A stretch of DNA of 64,000 nt from Spinacia oleracea (taxonomy: Eukaryota; Streptophyta; Magnoliopsida; Caryophyllales; Amaranthaceae), in assembly GCF_020520425.1 (NCBI RefSeq), contig NC_079490.1:5580001-5644000 (forward strand), written 5' to 3'. Shown here piece by piece: positions 38,101-51,600 of this stretch. The stretch's first letter is position 1. Each line of letters begins with the position of its first letter. Under the pieces are notes generated by a model. It was not told the origin of the DNA, did not search any database, and was given only the letters and a program-made list of their open reading frames with translations. Made by a program: the position numbers and the translations under genes.

Positions 38101-41100
38101 AAAGTTTTCAGTCATATGTTCAAAAAACAGATTGAAGAAGACATTAATACATGAAAAGTGAAATCCTAATTAAATTTTGTTCATATTTAATGAAATTTTG
38201 TTTTTCTTAATTAAATTTTGTTCATATGTATATGGTTGTTCTTTTTTTATAACCCTGATTCATATAATTGTTCATAATTGTTCATAGTTCTTGTTGTGTT
38301 TGTTCTTTCTTTTTATATTGTTTGTCCTTTCTATTTGGGAATGTTTATCTTAATTAGATTTTGTTCATTAAAAAAACAGTTGAAAAAAAATCTTTATAGA
38401 TTCAAAGTGGAATCCTCTTGGGAATAAGGTCCCATCAGTTCAGAAAATTTTGAAGTACTACAGTCGAGAAGACCAAATTGAGGCTGGACCAGATGCAAAT
38501 TTCATTACAAGCTTCTTGGTGGTGACTGTCAACACATTGATCAAAAGCACATTGTCAAACCAAGCATACTTCAAATTTTTGTTCTCAATGATGGATCATG
38601 AGCAGATCCAGAACTTGAACTGGTGCAAGTATGTGTGGGAGGCACTGCTCTCAACTACTGCACAGTATAAAAAAAACCTGAAACTAAAGGACAGAGCAAC
38701 ATTTTTCACAGGACCATTGCCGTTGTTGACGGTATAGCATCATTTACACCTTCTAAATTTATGATTTTAATCTACTTGATCAATCATAGGGTTTTTCTAA
38801 CATTTATACTTTTTATGTCAGATTTTCTATTTTGAAAGAGTTCAAAGAATGAACTTTTTTCCTCCAAGACGAATTCCACTTGTGTCCTGCTATACAAAGG
38901 AAATAGGACAAAAACGGAATGAATTGGAGAAAAGTGGCTTTGGATTGGGGAAGGTGTTACCCAAAATCAATATTGAAGAAAAACAAACTCCCAAGGTATT
39001 CCTAAATACATTACATTCTAATAGATTAAAGTTAATAATTCTGCAAAATATAAATATGTGTAATATTAATTTTATGTTCCTTCCTTTAATATGTTAAAAA
39101 ATACTTTAAGAACATATATAAATAAATGTTCATAACCCTTTGCTTAAATGTTCTTTATTTTTGCATATAATGTTCATACCTCTCTAAGCCATATGATAAC
39201 ATAATGAAGAATTAGTGCATTATATACAGAAAGTAATAAAATGTTCAAACCTCTTTGGTTTTTTATTCAAACTGTATCAATAAATGATAAATATAAGTGT
39301 TTAACCTCTTTAATTATATATTGTGTATGTGCACAAGTGTCATTCAGTATATATAGTTGTTCATAATTTTAATTATAAATGTTCAAACTGAAACACCTAA
39401 AAAGTTTACTATTCCCTAATGTATGTCAATGGGTTTTAAAACACAGGAGTTTATGGATGAGTTTGTGGGTATAATTCAAGCTGTTGGTGACAATTTGTCA
39501 AAGCTTTCTGATTCACTGAAGAAGGCGCAAGAATTCTTCCCAGGAAATGAGTTGGTATCTAAAGTGGAAGAGTTCTTGTCAAAAATGGCAAAAGAACCAT
39601 CATTAAGCCAAGATGAGTGGTCTGATGACTTCATTAAGGCTCTATTGGAGAAAGAAAAAGAGTTGTTGGATGCAATTGATCTGGAGAAAAAGAAAGCAAA
39701 AAAGGATAACAAGAGATATGAGTATAATATCAATAAAGCTTTCGACTAGGGACTTACACCATCACCGATGGTAGATGATGACAAGTTGAAAGGTCAGAAA
39801 GCTGGTACATCCACCTCTACGCCAAGTTTGTCACTGGAAGAAATAGATGAATCTTTGGCTTCTGCTATGCTAAATCTAAAACAAAGAAGGGAGGAAGAGA
39901 AAAAAGAAAATGAAATTGCAAAAGCTAAGAAAATGATCCAAGCAGAATCACAAGTGAGTGAACCAGCTTCAGAAGAACCAAAAACAACAGTGGAGAACAT
40001 TGTTGTACAAGAAGAGAAGACTGTGAGCTTGGATGCAGCTACAGTGGAGCCTGAGTTGCATGTATCAGAAATGATGCCTGTAACTAATGTAATTCAAGAG
40101 AAGCCTGCACCAGAAGTGAGAAATGAAAAGGATCCTGCACCACAAGTGATTAAGAAGAAGGTTACACCAGATGGGGTTGAGGAGCAGCCTGCAACAAAAA
40201 AGACAAATGAAAATGCTGAACCACAAGTTCTTGAGAACAAGGTTGCAACACAAATGGCTGAGGAGCCAGCAGAACCTCATACTCCTACACAGTCGCAGGT
40301 GAAAATAGCAGTGGAAGCTGAACAATCTGTTGGTGCAGGACAATCTTCTCTTCCTTCACCAAAAACTCCACTGAATGAAGTCTCAATATCAACATTAATT
40401 TCAAGCACAAAAACAGATTTGAAATTGGACGAAATTTTTGAAGACAAAGAGGAAAAAGAAGATGAAGGAGAAGGGTAAATTTTAACTGTACTCAGACTAA
40501 ATTTGTATTTGTGAAACTTTGGTTATATTATGAAAACTATTTTAAAGACATAATAATGTTTTGGTTATTTAAAATGTCATGATTTAACTTTTTAATCTTT
40601 TTGTTTTTCGTTAATATTCATTCTTTTTATAAGTTTTGTTCAAACTTGTTTAATATGTTCATACTCTTCTAGTTTTTGTTCATACTTGTTAAATTCTTGG
40701 ATCATTCTTCTGGAATGTTATGTTCTTTCTTTTTGTAATTTTTGTTCATTCTTTTACTTTATATGTTCATACTTTAAAATTATTTGTTCTTTCTTGTTCA
40801 AACCTGTTAACTTCTTGGTTCTTCTTCTGGAATTTTATATTCTTTCTCTTTATTTATCTTATATGTTCGTACTCTTAATCTTATATGTTCATACTCTTAA
40901 TCTTATATGTTCTTTTTATAATTAAGTCGATTTTTTGTTAAATTTTTTGTATATACAGAAATGAGAAAGGTGACGAAGGAAAAAGACCTCAGAGGATTCA
41001 CAAACTACCGGCTGCCTTCTCTTCTCCATATTTGGTCAAGTATCGAGACTTGTTCAAAAATCTGGACACAATGCATCAAAGCCTAGAAGATTATGTGTTA

Positions 41101-42628
41101 AGTGGTCAGGACAACAGGTATTTTCTTTAATTTCACGTAAAAGTAATTTAAAATTTAAATTCAAATACTTCCTCCTAATTTACTTCCTTTTTGTAGTGAG
41201 CTTCTTTATTTTGATGGATATAACTACATCAATAGAGAAGACATGAAAACACTGGTTGATGAAGTGGAAGTGGTTGACTGTGTGATTGATTCATGGTCGA
41301 AGTATCTAAATGCAAAGGACCATAAAGATAAACTCTTTCTTTCAACAGTTCCATATGTAAGTATAATAATTGATGTTATTTAAAATGTTCATGTTGTTTA
41401 TATAAAATGATCAATTTTCTTACAAAGAATGTTCAATATAAAAACAAGTAATGTTTAATATATTTAAATAGAATGTTCATAATTACAACACATAATGTTC
41501 AAAAGTTTGAAATGGAATATTCATTATTGAAATAATTAATGTTCAACAAAATTAAGATAAAAAGTACGAATGATTAAATTGAAATGTTCATTATCATTGT
41601 AAATAATTTTACATATTTTTTTAATTGAATGTTGATTATCTTTAAATGCAGCATATTATGTGCACAAACAAGGTATGTCCAGCAGGATCCTCCTACGAAA
41701 AAAGGCTTGATGGTTTTAAAAGCGGGATTAACGATGAACTGAATAACTATAATTTCAAAAACATTCATCAATTTAAACAGGTAAACCTATATAACTTCTA
41801 ACCCATTCCTAAAACTTTAATGTTCATTTTAATGTACATTATTATTCATTGTTTTTAACTTAAATAATTACCTCTTTTTCAGATATTCATTCCCGTTCTT
41901 GCTGCAAAACACTTCTATCTCCTAGTCATCAACCATTACAATGCAATTGTGGATGTAATTGACAACAGGCCTCTACCAAAAAATGTAAAATTTGAAGATA
42001 AATACGAGGACACCCAGAAGTTGTGGTAAGAAATAAATCCTTCATAAATGTATATTTGAAACATCAAAAGATAATTATCTTACATTTTTGAACTAAAATT
42101 CCAGTTGGATGCTTTTGCAAAATATATGGGCACATTTGGTTATGACGTAGAACCAATGCAAAAGTATGAAATGAATTTGCTCAAGATGAAATGGAGAAGC
42201 ACGAAGGACTATACAAACTGCGGTGTGTATGTCATGAAGAACATGGAGACCTATACTGGTGATCCAAGACATAAATGGATCTGTGACTTGAAGGCAAATG
42301 ATGTAAGTTTAATTTTGTTCATTCTTCTTTCGTATTTTGTTCATTATTTTTATTGTTTTTGTCTTTTCTGTTTTATTGTTCTGTCTGTTGAATTTCTTTT
42401 ATATTCCTAATTTTATAATTTAATATTTGGATTTCATAAAACATTTTTAATTTTTTTTTTAATTTTGATATACAGACAAATCAAATAAGGAAGCTTCGTG
42501 TCATTTTCTGTGGTCTCCTAATGCTTTCAAAGCAAAATAAAAAGCATGAGTCAAACATAAATGAAGCATGGAGGAGTTAATGAAAAATTAAGCAGATAGT
42601 AAGAAGGTTAACAAACAAAGATAGATTT

Positions 42629-44003
42629 TGAAGGAAATAATGCCCTTGGTCCAAGTATGCATTCTATGTTAAGTCTAATAAATGCGGTTCAGTATTAATT
42701 AACAAGTTAATAATTCAGTGAGATCAAGTGAGCTGAATGCCTAGCTAGAGGCCGCTTCAGTTCAAGTGGAATTAATGATATTAATCCACAGCTTACTCTT
42801 GACTGAACCCGTAGGGTCACACAAATAGTACGTAAACGGATCAAGTATTTAATGGCATTAAATACTCCATCTATGAATATTCGGAACCGACGGATCTTGG
42901 TTTCAGTGGGAGCTAAGATCGTCACAGGCAAGAAATGAATACTCCGGAAACGGAAATATGGATCGTATCGGAAATATAAATATTATCCAAGTCGTAGATG
43001 TTGCCGGAAACGGAAACATGGTACGTATCGGAAAATATTATCGGAAATGGAAATATTACCAGAATCGGAAATATTGCCGGAAACGGAAATATTGTCAGAA
43101 TCGGAAATATTACCGGAATCGGAAAATAATTCCGGAAACGGAAATATTAAATATTTGTTCGAAACGGAAATTAATTCCGGAATCGGAAATATTAAATATT
43201 GTTCGTATCGGAAATGAATTCCAGAATCGGAAAATTTAATCGGAAGCGCATCGTACGAATAAGCATCGGACGAGGCCTGCCGGACGAGGCCCAGCACGAA
43301 GCCAGGCCATCGCCCAGCAAGCCAAGCGCGCCGCACAAACAGCCACGCCAGGCCCAGCGCAAGGCCAGGCCCAGCAGGCTGCGCGCAGCGCGCAGCGCGC
43401 ACAGCGCGCGCGGGCGCTGAGTGGGCTGCTGCTCGCGCGCACGCATGGGGCCCATCGTGGCTGCCGTGCGTGTGTGTGCAAGTGTTTGTGTTCGTGCACG
43501 TTTCCTAAAACATGCAGAGTTCGGTTAATGATTAAATTCTTAATTCTATTTGATAAATTAATTAAATTAGAGTTCTTGTAGGATTCTAGGTTTAATTAAT
43601 TTGTATCTGAATAGGATTTCGATTCCCTTTCCATACCGCTATAAATATGAGGCTAGGGCTCACAATTTATAACACAAGTTTCAAAGTATTCAAAGTGAGT
43701 TTTTGAGAGAAAAATTCAGTCACACATTTGCCTATAAAGTGCCGAAAATAATAGTACCTTAAGGGCGATTCTAGTTGGTCAATCTTAAGGCGGATCCGGA
43801 CGTGCTGTGGACTATCTACGGAGGGACGACACTTGGAGTCCTAAAGACTTGTTCTTGTTCGGTTCGGGCGCAGCTAGGGAAGGCACGCAACAAAGAGTAT
43901 GCATCTAATCTATGCTAAATGATTATGTGTAAATAATATGTTTTCCTGGGTTTATGGTTTTTCCGCATGATTTATGAATTGTCATATGTATCATAACCTA
44001 ACA
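42629..44003 (+). repeat. left LTR, 1375 bp
   Basis: TG...CA ends. Carries a tandem CGGAAATATT-rich region (about 42946-43230), a GC-rich GCGCGCAGCGC stretch (43380-43445), and a likely TATA box (CTATAAATATGAGG, near 43640) before the presumed R region. Differs from the right LTR by two small indels in the repeat tracts and about two substitutions. Confidence 0.93.
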
Positions 44004-44004
44004 G

Positions 44005-44017
44005 TGGTATCACGAGC
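44005..44017 (+). other. primer-binding site, tRNA-iMet type
   Basis: TGGTATCACGAGC starts two bases after the left LTR. It matches the canonical Copia PBS TGGTATCAGAGC except for one extra base. Confidence 0.8.
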
Positions 44018-44889
44018 CCCTTATTATTTTCATAATCTAAATTGCATGAACATGGTTAAATATTACAAATTTGCAAGAATTAAAAGGGGTGATTAATTTT
44101 CGTAATTGTTAATTAATTGCAAATTGCGTTTATTTAATTATACGTACGCAGTTTTTCGGCAGTTTCTTCGTTACTCATCCGAATTGAGTGATTTTTGTGT
44201 CAATTCCGCATGTAAAAAGCATTCTAAAATTTTGACAAAAATAGTATTTTTCTGCCGAACCCAGAATTCTCAAATTCGAAGCCTAACTATGACTTTTCGA
44301 AGGTTTTAGTTTTTCGAATGCAAAATTTCGTAAATTTAAGATGTTAAATTAAATATTTGCGATTCTTGTTGATAAATCTTGAATTTTTGATTGACCTACT
44401 GCATATGTTTAACAAGTTTGAATGCCTAGTCTTGTTAATTATGCAATCTAATTTGTAATTATGATTAATTTGTTGAAAATTAGAATAATTTAGAATTAAT
44501 TTGATTTTCATAATTAATTGTAATTTAATTAGAAACCTATGATTAAAAACCACCATAAAAATTGTAAATTTACGATAAATTTTAAATTTTTATGACCTAG
44601 ACTTGAATCCATAACAATCGGAAATCAATTGGATAATAAATTTTCGATTTTTTCGCCCTAAAATTATGAAATTAATATTATTTATTAATTTGTCATTAAT
44701 TTTAAATATAAATTTTAAATTTTTATGCGATTCGTTCATATAACTTGCACGCACGAAGCAATGGACGCTTCGTGTTACCCTTAAGGGGTGTTGTATAATG
44801 CGGGCATGCGACGACGAGCAAGGGAGCTCGTCGCCCATGCGGCACGAATGCAATGAGCAAGGGCGTAGTGCACGAGCACAAGGCAGCAG

Positions 44890-45330
44890 CCCTGCCTTGT
44901 GTCGTGTGCCACGACCAATGGACGAATGGGCATGGGCATAGGGCGAGCCAAGGCAGTCGCGTGTGGGCAGCAAGCGAGCTGCGCCACAACGCGCGCTGCC
45001 TCGCACAAGAGCGCGCAGCCTCGCGCGCAGCGAGCGCAAGCTCGCGTGCCACGAGCGCTGCGCCTAGCATTGCTCGCGCGCACAGCGAGCGATGTCGCCC
45101 GCCCAGCGAGCGATGTCGCGCGCCCAGCGAGCGATGGCTCGCGCGCCCAGCGAGCGATGTCGCGCGCGCACTGCGAGCGATAGCCCGCGTGCGATGAGCG
45201 CTGGCGCGCGCAGCGAGCACCAATGCGTGCGGAGGCTTGCGATAGGGATGCAGCAGCTATGCGACGAGTGCATGGGCTGCGCGCACATGGCCAGCAATGG
45301 CTGTGTGCGTGCGGCCCATGGGCGTGCAAC
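44890..45330. repeat. GC-rich tandem-repeat island in retrotransposon leader
   Basis: Very GC-rich block in AT-rich DNA. Its core (about 45080-45185) is a tandem of CCCAGCGAGCGATG(T/G)C(G/T)CGCG, roughly 21 bp, in four to five copies. It gives overlapping open frames on both strands, none of which resembles a protein family. Related GCGCGC words occur in the LTRs. Confidence 0.75.
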
Positions 45331-47939
45331 GCGTAGGGTGTTTGCGTTACGATTAGATCGTTCTGAATGTTTAATTTGAAAATTTCAGTTCACGTAATTT
45401 TAATTAATTTTAAAATTAATAATTTAAATTATTTTCTTGGATTTTAATTTTGAATATTATAATTATAATAAATGTTATTTATTCTAATTATTTTACTAAA
45501 ATTAAAATCATGAATTAATTTAAATGCGACTGAAATTAAATTAAACTTTTTGGATTCAATTATAAATTTATATGAGCTTTAAATTTTAATTAAATTTGTA
45601 TGTTTCCGGTTAGACTAGAAATACATTTTTATGTTTAAAATTGGTAAAGCATATGAATTTATTGGTTTAAGTGGGAGCGTTTTTTAGTCATAAACTCTTG
45701 ATTAGGTCTACAAATCCTTAAGGTTAAAACAACTTGATTAGAATTAATAAGGACTGAATAATTGGTAGATTATTGGTGCCCTTGATTAATTGCTGCAAAT
45801 GTTTACGTGATGCATAATGTGTTTTACTAACCAGCTATGTGGGCCATTCATGATAATGAATGGGTGAATGGTATATATTGTATATGTACTGTTTTGCAGG
45901 TTATGAAGTGACTAGTATGGCCCAAATAGGATAGAAAATATGGTCTGCGTACCATTAATTTGAATGTAATTGGTCTAAAGTACCAAAGTTATTTTTCAAT
46001 TCAAATATGGTCTGCGAACCATCAAATAGTTGTAATTAGTTATAGCTTATCCTATTTGAAGAAAATGGTGCCTCCCACGGAGATTTTCAAGACGGACTTT
46101 GAAGTCAAAGCTTCAAGATGAAGTCGGGCCATACTAGATCACAAATATCTTATGCATGTTTTAAGTTATTTATTGTTTTAAATATGTCTTAAAATGCATG
46201 AGATCAAAAGCTTGATTATGTTGCATGATTAAGGATTTTAGTTCACTTAAAATCTAACCAACATAGTAAGAGCCTTAAGTTCCAAACTTAAAAATTGAGT
46301 TAAAAGGTGCCATGCCAAAATATACACTTGCTTGGATATCCTTTACATCAATCTAGTAATAGTTTTCGCTCAGCGAGGTGTTACTTATTGGTCCTAAAGG
46401 GGCAAGGTACACAAATAATTGTGAGTACATGTTAGTTTTGGTGAAACTCAACGATATAAGTAAGGAGTCCTTTTATGTCGTGGCAAATTCGATAGGTTTA
46501 CCTAATAAGTTCTTAGACGTACCTATCAACCAAGAATAGTTTCTAGACTATTAGCAAAAGGCTTTTGCTTACCTAAGATATTCTAGGATTAAGTCGACAA
46601 ACTGTGCTTAGTTCTTCAATGATTTTAGGATCTTGGAATCATTTTATTCACACCTGCCGGAACACATAATTCGAATAAAATGCTAATAACTTGTTTGAAT
46701 TGCATGGTTGCTTTAATTTCAAGTTATTATTCATGATAAATGTTTAAACTTTGCATGCTTCAATGTATGTTTTAATTATTGTTTATAATTAAATATCTTG
46801 CACTGCAATAAATCCTTTTAGAAAGGTAACAGTAAATTTCCTCGATTGGTAGTGAATCCAAGAACGATTCACGGAAATGAGAGAAAGTGAGCAATTTAAA
46901 ATGTACGTTTCTTATAGCGACTTTTATGGTTGTTTTCGAACGTCAAAATCGAATGGCAAACCAATTGGTGCTTGTGAATTCAAAATACACTGTAGTTTTG
47001 AGATCATAAAGCATTGAGTTTAATACACTCAGCTTTACCAATGGTTAACAACCTAATATCTTTGTCCATTTAATTCTCGAATGAGTCTAGTCCCTAGACA
47101 TTCGAATAGATCGATGCTTAGAGAACTTTAGAAGCTTCTGGTAAGATCATCTAGTTGAAACAAAATATTCAACATAAATTAAAATGGTAAAGAACCTTGT
47201 TGGTGACATTGGACATGTCTAACAAAGTATAAAAGTCAACACTAAAGAATTCAATTCTTAAGACTATAAGAAAAGGTACAAGAAATAGGAAAACGAGGAA
47301 CAAATGAAAGGAATTTACGATTTCGTTTCTACCTATAAGTTTATGTTTAAAGAGAAGTGACCTAGCAATCAAACTTCCTTGGTATCATATACCGCTTGAG
47401 GTTCTTACTTCGATAATAACTCAAACAATGGAAGCTAGGATACACTAATGACCTACAAGTGGGAAATGAAGCATGGCAATGCTACATTAGTTGTAGGGTC
47501 ATCTAGTTTGTTTTAAGTCCTTTCAAAGGCTGGAACTAAATGGCTATTTTGTTCCATAATCAGCATACCTAAATTTCTGCTTCAAAGACAGAAAGACTCA
47601 CATTCAGAAGAACAAAAACAATGCTTGTTTGTTTGTTTGTTTATTTGAATGAAATGGTCAATTACAGGTTGAGTCAATATGCTTGATTAAAACAAACAAC
47701 TCTTTAAAGAACTTTACTAGGTTCAAATCAAACCCTTGATTTGAGTTCCATTAATCTTTGGCATTGTTGCTTAGACCATATCAACAAGTTAACATTCATA
47801 AGCTCTATTTTGATGGACCTTTTGAAAGTTGGTTGATTTCTAGATCAAATTAAGACAAGCTAGTCTTACTTGTTGAAAGTAACAAAGAATATGAACTATT
47901 GTTAGAACGCCTAGATAATAGAGTTCAAAGCTAAAGAAA

Positions 47940-50450
47940 GGTTTTATGACTTTATTATTTCACACAGATTTGAGTGAATATAGGTTTATTTACTCAAATG
48001 TGATATAAGTTGAATCTGTTTGGCTAGTTCAAAGATTCAGAAGTATAAAAACCACTTCGCAAGAAATCATAAAGATCTAGGTTAGATCATGTTGATGATT
48101 ACTTGAGACCAAATATGATCATCAATGATTGTGTGTTGTAATTTCACAATCTAGGTCCATAAGATATGGCGTATCTAAGTTGGAATGATCGAAGTCGATT
48201 AGTACTTGATTCGATCAATGATGAATCATAAAGACTTTTCCTATAATTTCTAAAACAAAATGCTCAACTACCACCAAACTAAACCAAATTCGTCAAAGCT
48301 TTTGAAAAGTAATTTCAGAATAACTTTTCATAAAATATCTAGAGAGTTGCAAAACTCAGTGGGAGCTTAGTGTTTGTCATTCGACAAACTAAGGCCCAAG
48401 TCTAGATATATGTTTCATTGTGATTTATTCTAATGAGACACAAGGGTATTGTTTCTACCACGAATTTTTGAGAACATAATGTTTGTTTGCTCGGAATAAT
48501 GTCCTTTTGGAGATTCGTTTCCAAAATGACAAGTGGGAGAAAATAGACCTCGAAAGTTTTCGAGGCGAACAACAAACATAAACGGACATTCCGGAGGCTT
48601 TTCGAAGTGCTTCAGAAAATCCAAACTTATTCTTTAAGGACTTTAGAAGTGGCTTTAAAGAATAGACATCTCTTAGAAGACTTTACAAGTGCTTCAAGTA
48701 GAACAGAATATTCAAAGGACTTTCAAGTGGCTATTGATATTCTATTGTTTGATGTTCTATACCCTAGTAGGCATAGAGTTCAAGTCACTGGAACTATGAG
48801 ATTCTTCTATTAGATAGTGAAGAAACGTGGAGTTCAGGTCATTGAAGCTATGCGATTCTTCCATTAGATAGTGAAGAAACCTACAACTTGCAGTCAAACT
48901 ATTATCATGTAGATTAATGAGTTTGTGACTTGTAAGAAAGCTATGACGAAACCCAGATTCCCTAAAATGGTTAGAGGCCATATATAGACTCAAATGTTTT
49001 AAATGGTTAGAGGCCATAAAACATACTCAATGTTTTGATGACAAAATTGAAATTTTGTTGATTTGCAAGAATAGTTTCACACCTATTGGTTGCAAGTTTG
49101 TTTTAAAGGATAAAAACCATCAAACATTGAATTGTGTTCACACACAAAGCTAGATTAGTTGCTAAAAGTTACAAGCAAATTCACGATGTGGATTGTGTTG
49201 AAACCTCATGCATAATCGTAATGCTCAAGTCTATAATTCAAGCAAAGATTGCATATTGGTACATATAGCAATTGGATGACAAAACGTATTCCTCACTCAA
49301 ATGTTGGAATAAACTATGCACATGGTATGTCATAGGATTTGTGGATCCAAATAAATGCTTGAAAAGGAAAGCTAGCTTATGAAATCTAAGTCCAGATTTA
49401 AGCAAGCAATTGGGAATTAGAACTGTATTTTAGTGAAGCTAATAAGTATTTTAGTTTCATAAAATGTACATGATTCTTATAGATATATAAGAAGTTTAGT
49501 GGGAGTACATAAAACTTAATTGGTCCTATGTGTATCACACACATATCTCTCTGTTGTAAAATAACATTCAAATGCTAATGACTTAGATTTGAGATTATTC
49601 ATCAATAATGGACCATGGCGAAACTTAGTACATACTGGGTATTAAGATCTATTTACAAAGATCTTATGATATTGTTTTGGATTAAGTAATGGCATTTACT
49701 AAATCAAACACGAAAGTCTCCATTGGAGATATTCGACCCATGTGAATAAATCTAAGTAAAGGATGTTTGAACTATGTATAAGCATTTACTAAGTTAAACA
49801 TCAAAGAATCTAAGTAAGATTCTTAAACCTATATTATATGTCAAAGAATTTAGCTGGATTTAGTATCTACTAAAACTAGATGAGCTAAAGTTACAAGAAT
49901 AGAATTCAATTGGGAATTATTCTGCAAAAGAATTTATCATGTATGATATAATATGAGGATCGCCAAAAACGTATCGTATGACTTTAGCCATGACGAACAT
50001 ATACCAATCTCTATTGATCTAAGTAAAGATCAACTAGATTGAGATCAAGAATACTTATGGTACTTGAAAAGGTACATAGGAATAGTTCTTGATTCAAGGA
50101 AATAAAGATATGCTAAATATTGATGCTACACGCATAAACACTGGCAAAGGATCAAGCAAGACCCTTTGGAGTTAACCATTGATAAGGACGAGCTATAGAG
50201 CATCGTGTTTTGAAATGGCAACATGGATTGGAGACCATGAGTTGTTGCGTGGGAAATTAAAATAATAATTTCTATGTTCTAAGATATAGTTGGAGAGTCT
50301 TCCACATATCTATGAACTGCTTGGATAGGTAAATCCAAACAAAGCATCACTAGCAACCTATACAGTTGAAGTAAAAGTGATTATTGCCTAAGAAGCAATA
50401 AAACAGGGTTGTTTAAAGTTCTTCACTGAACTTGGGTAGATCACCTATCT
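47940..50450 (+). pseudogene. fossil Copia pol (integrase, RT, RNase H remnants)
   Basis: Recognisable only as scattered words across frames. Near 47950-48120 is an integrase-like stretch. Near 49070-49300 are GCKFVLKDK, then ARLVAK-like, QIHDVDCVET, MLKS and QLDDKT words, which correspond to the Copia RT block around CKWVFK...RLVAKGF...QMDVKTAFL. Near 49330-49390 is a GFVDPNK...LKQ-like word. Near 50340-50440 is SLATYTVEVKVIIA*EAIKQ..FFTELG, matching the RNase H end. Stops and frameshifts throughout mean it cannot encode a working enzyme. Confidence 0.65.
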
Positions 50451-51588
50451 GCTGGCTTGATGGTTCTTCATTGAAAAATGCGTAGAACCACTCTTGAAGC
50501 AAGAAAAACGTCTGCTAACTTGATGGTTCTTCATTGCAAAATGAGTAAAACCACCATCGAAGTAAGAAAGACTAGATCACATAATAAACAAACTCGAAAA
50601 GATCTTATCATCATATCTCGAAGAACATTCGATGAAAAGGATATTAAGATTGGCAAAGCATGATAACTAAACCTATGCAACAAGTGAGAAGCAACACTCA
50701 CGTTGTAGCACTGGAAATCAAGCATAGCTTTGAATTCCATGAATTGTTTTAGAAGATGGGTTTGAGGCCCATGGTTATAAAACATTTGGGTTGAACATTT
50801 ATCATATATGAAATGTATTTTCATATTCCATTTAATCTTGGTTTAGTATTAAATGATGAGTCCCTTCAATTTGACGATATATTCAAGATAGACTGTCAGG
50901 ACCAGTCCTGTGACTAAGAAATGTCTATCAAGTGAACTTGAATGTCAAAGGTTGAAAATGGTCCCTAGTCGGAGTTTTCTGTAAAATTGGACGCATAGAA
51001 AACGTTAGACGATTAGAATGCAAGATGACTAGTAGTTCTGTTTCTTGAACTATGTGGACATGGCAATGTCATAATCATTTGCATAGATACTTACTTTGGG
51101 AAGACTAGTATCGGACAAGACCTATGAAACTTTACTGTAAGAGATGAAAATCTGTCATGAGTAAATTTCATTAAATTATTAGACACTAAATCCTCAATAC
51201 CTGAGTGATTTGAGATTACTTGTTTGAGAACTGGTTGCTTTGACGTTGACCAACCGTCGCACCGTAAAAGGAGGCTATAAAGGCAACGCTCAGGTAATCA
51301 CCTATCAAACGAAGTCTAATCTCAAGATCGCAAGATTGGGATTGTCCTCCCATAAATCGGGATGAGATGCTTAAAAGTTGTACAAGGCCACTCGGAGAGC
51401 TAGAAACTGTGAAATGCATGGCCGTGCTCGGATGAATCATAGGCTATGATTATCTGTTTATTTGATCAGTTGAACTCTGAAACCGAGGAACACCTCTGGA
51501 CGTAATAAGGATGACAACTCTTACCTTATGTTCAAGAGCAAGCATCGAGCGACAAAGGAATTAGGAAATGCACACTTGTCCCTAAGGA

Positions 51589-51600
51589 CAAGTGGGAGAC
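51589..51600 (+). other. polypurine tract
   Basis: AAGTGGGAGAC immediately before the right LTR, the expected position and composition for plus-strand priming. Confidence 0.7.

Larger units (their letters stand above)
32164..42580 (+). pseudogene. Ulp1/C48 SUMO-protease-like gene of MULE, disrupted
   Basis: Multi-exon gene beginning MDVRDEIDMNKLQN. N-terminal small exons are followed by an Ala/Glu/Lys coiled coil with 15-residue repeats (34.85-35.7 kb), lysine-rich and Glu-rich exons (35.8-37.2 kb), and the plant Ulp1-associated helical region (37.4-39.0 kb, NIGLGALLDFQLP, FEDVKKIYGLPSGEV, FFTGPLPLLT, IFYFERVQRMNFF). A low-complexity exon lies at 39445-40474 and the C48 domain in exons about 40962-41118, 41197-41356, 41652-41780, 41884-42028, 42105-42302 and 42476-42580. 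Catalytic-type residues are visible: His in AKHFYLLVI, Asp in VDVIDNRP, Cys in NCGVYVMKN. The usual oxyanion Gln is replaced by Arg (KWRSTKDYTNCG). In-frame stops lie at about 34337, 35300, 35525, 36749 and 39747, and the frame shifts near 37.3 and 38.4 kb. Family members may remove SUMO from chromatin proteins; that role here is inference. Confidence 0.78.

Noticed and set aside
42946..43235. Regularly spaced CGGAAATATT repeats resembling a CRISPR-like array
   Set aside because: Repeats are degenerate, adjacent rather than spaced by unique spacers, lie in an LTR, and the DNA is from a plant.
43192..43499. Arg/Ala/Cys-rich frames inside both LTRs
   Set aside because: Same cause: repeated GCGCGC and CGGAAATATT units in the LTR; the identical frames in both LTRs only reflect LTR identity.
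44590..45379. Long overlapping open frames (up to 182 codons) on both strands, Ala/Arg-rich
   Set aside because: They follow from a GC-rich tandem repeat that lacks stop codons in all frames; no domain and no start/stop logic, and they lie in a retrotransposon leader.
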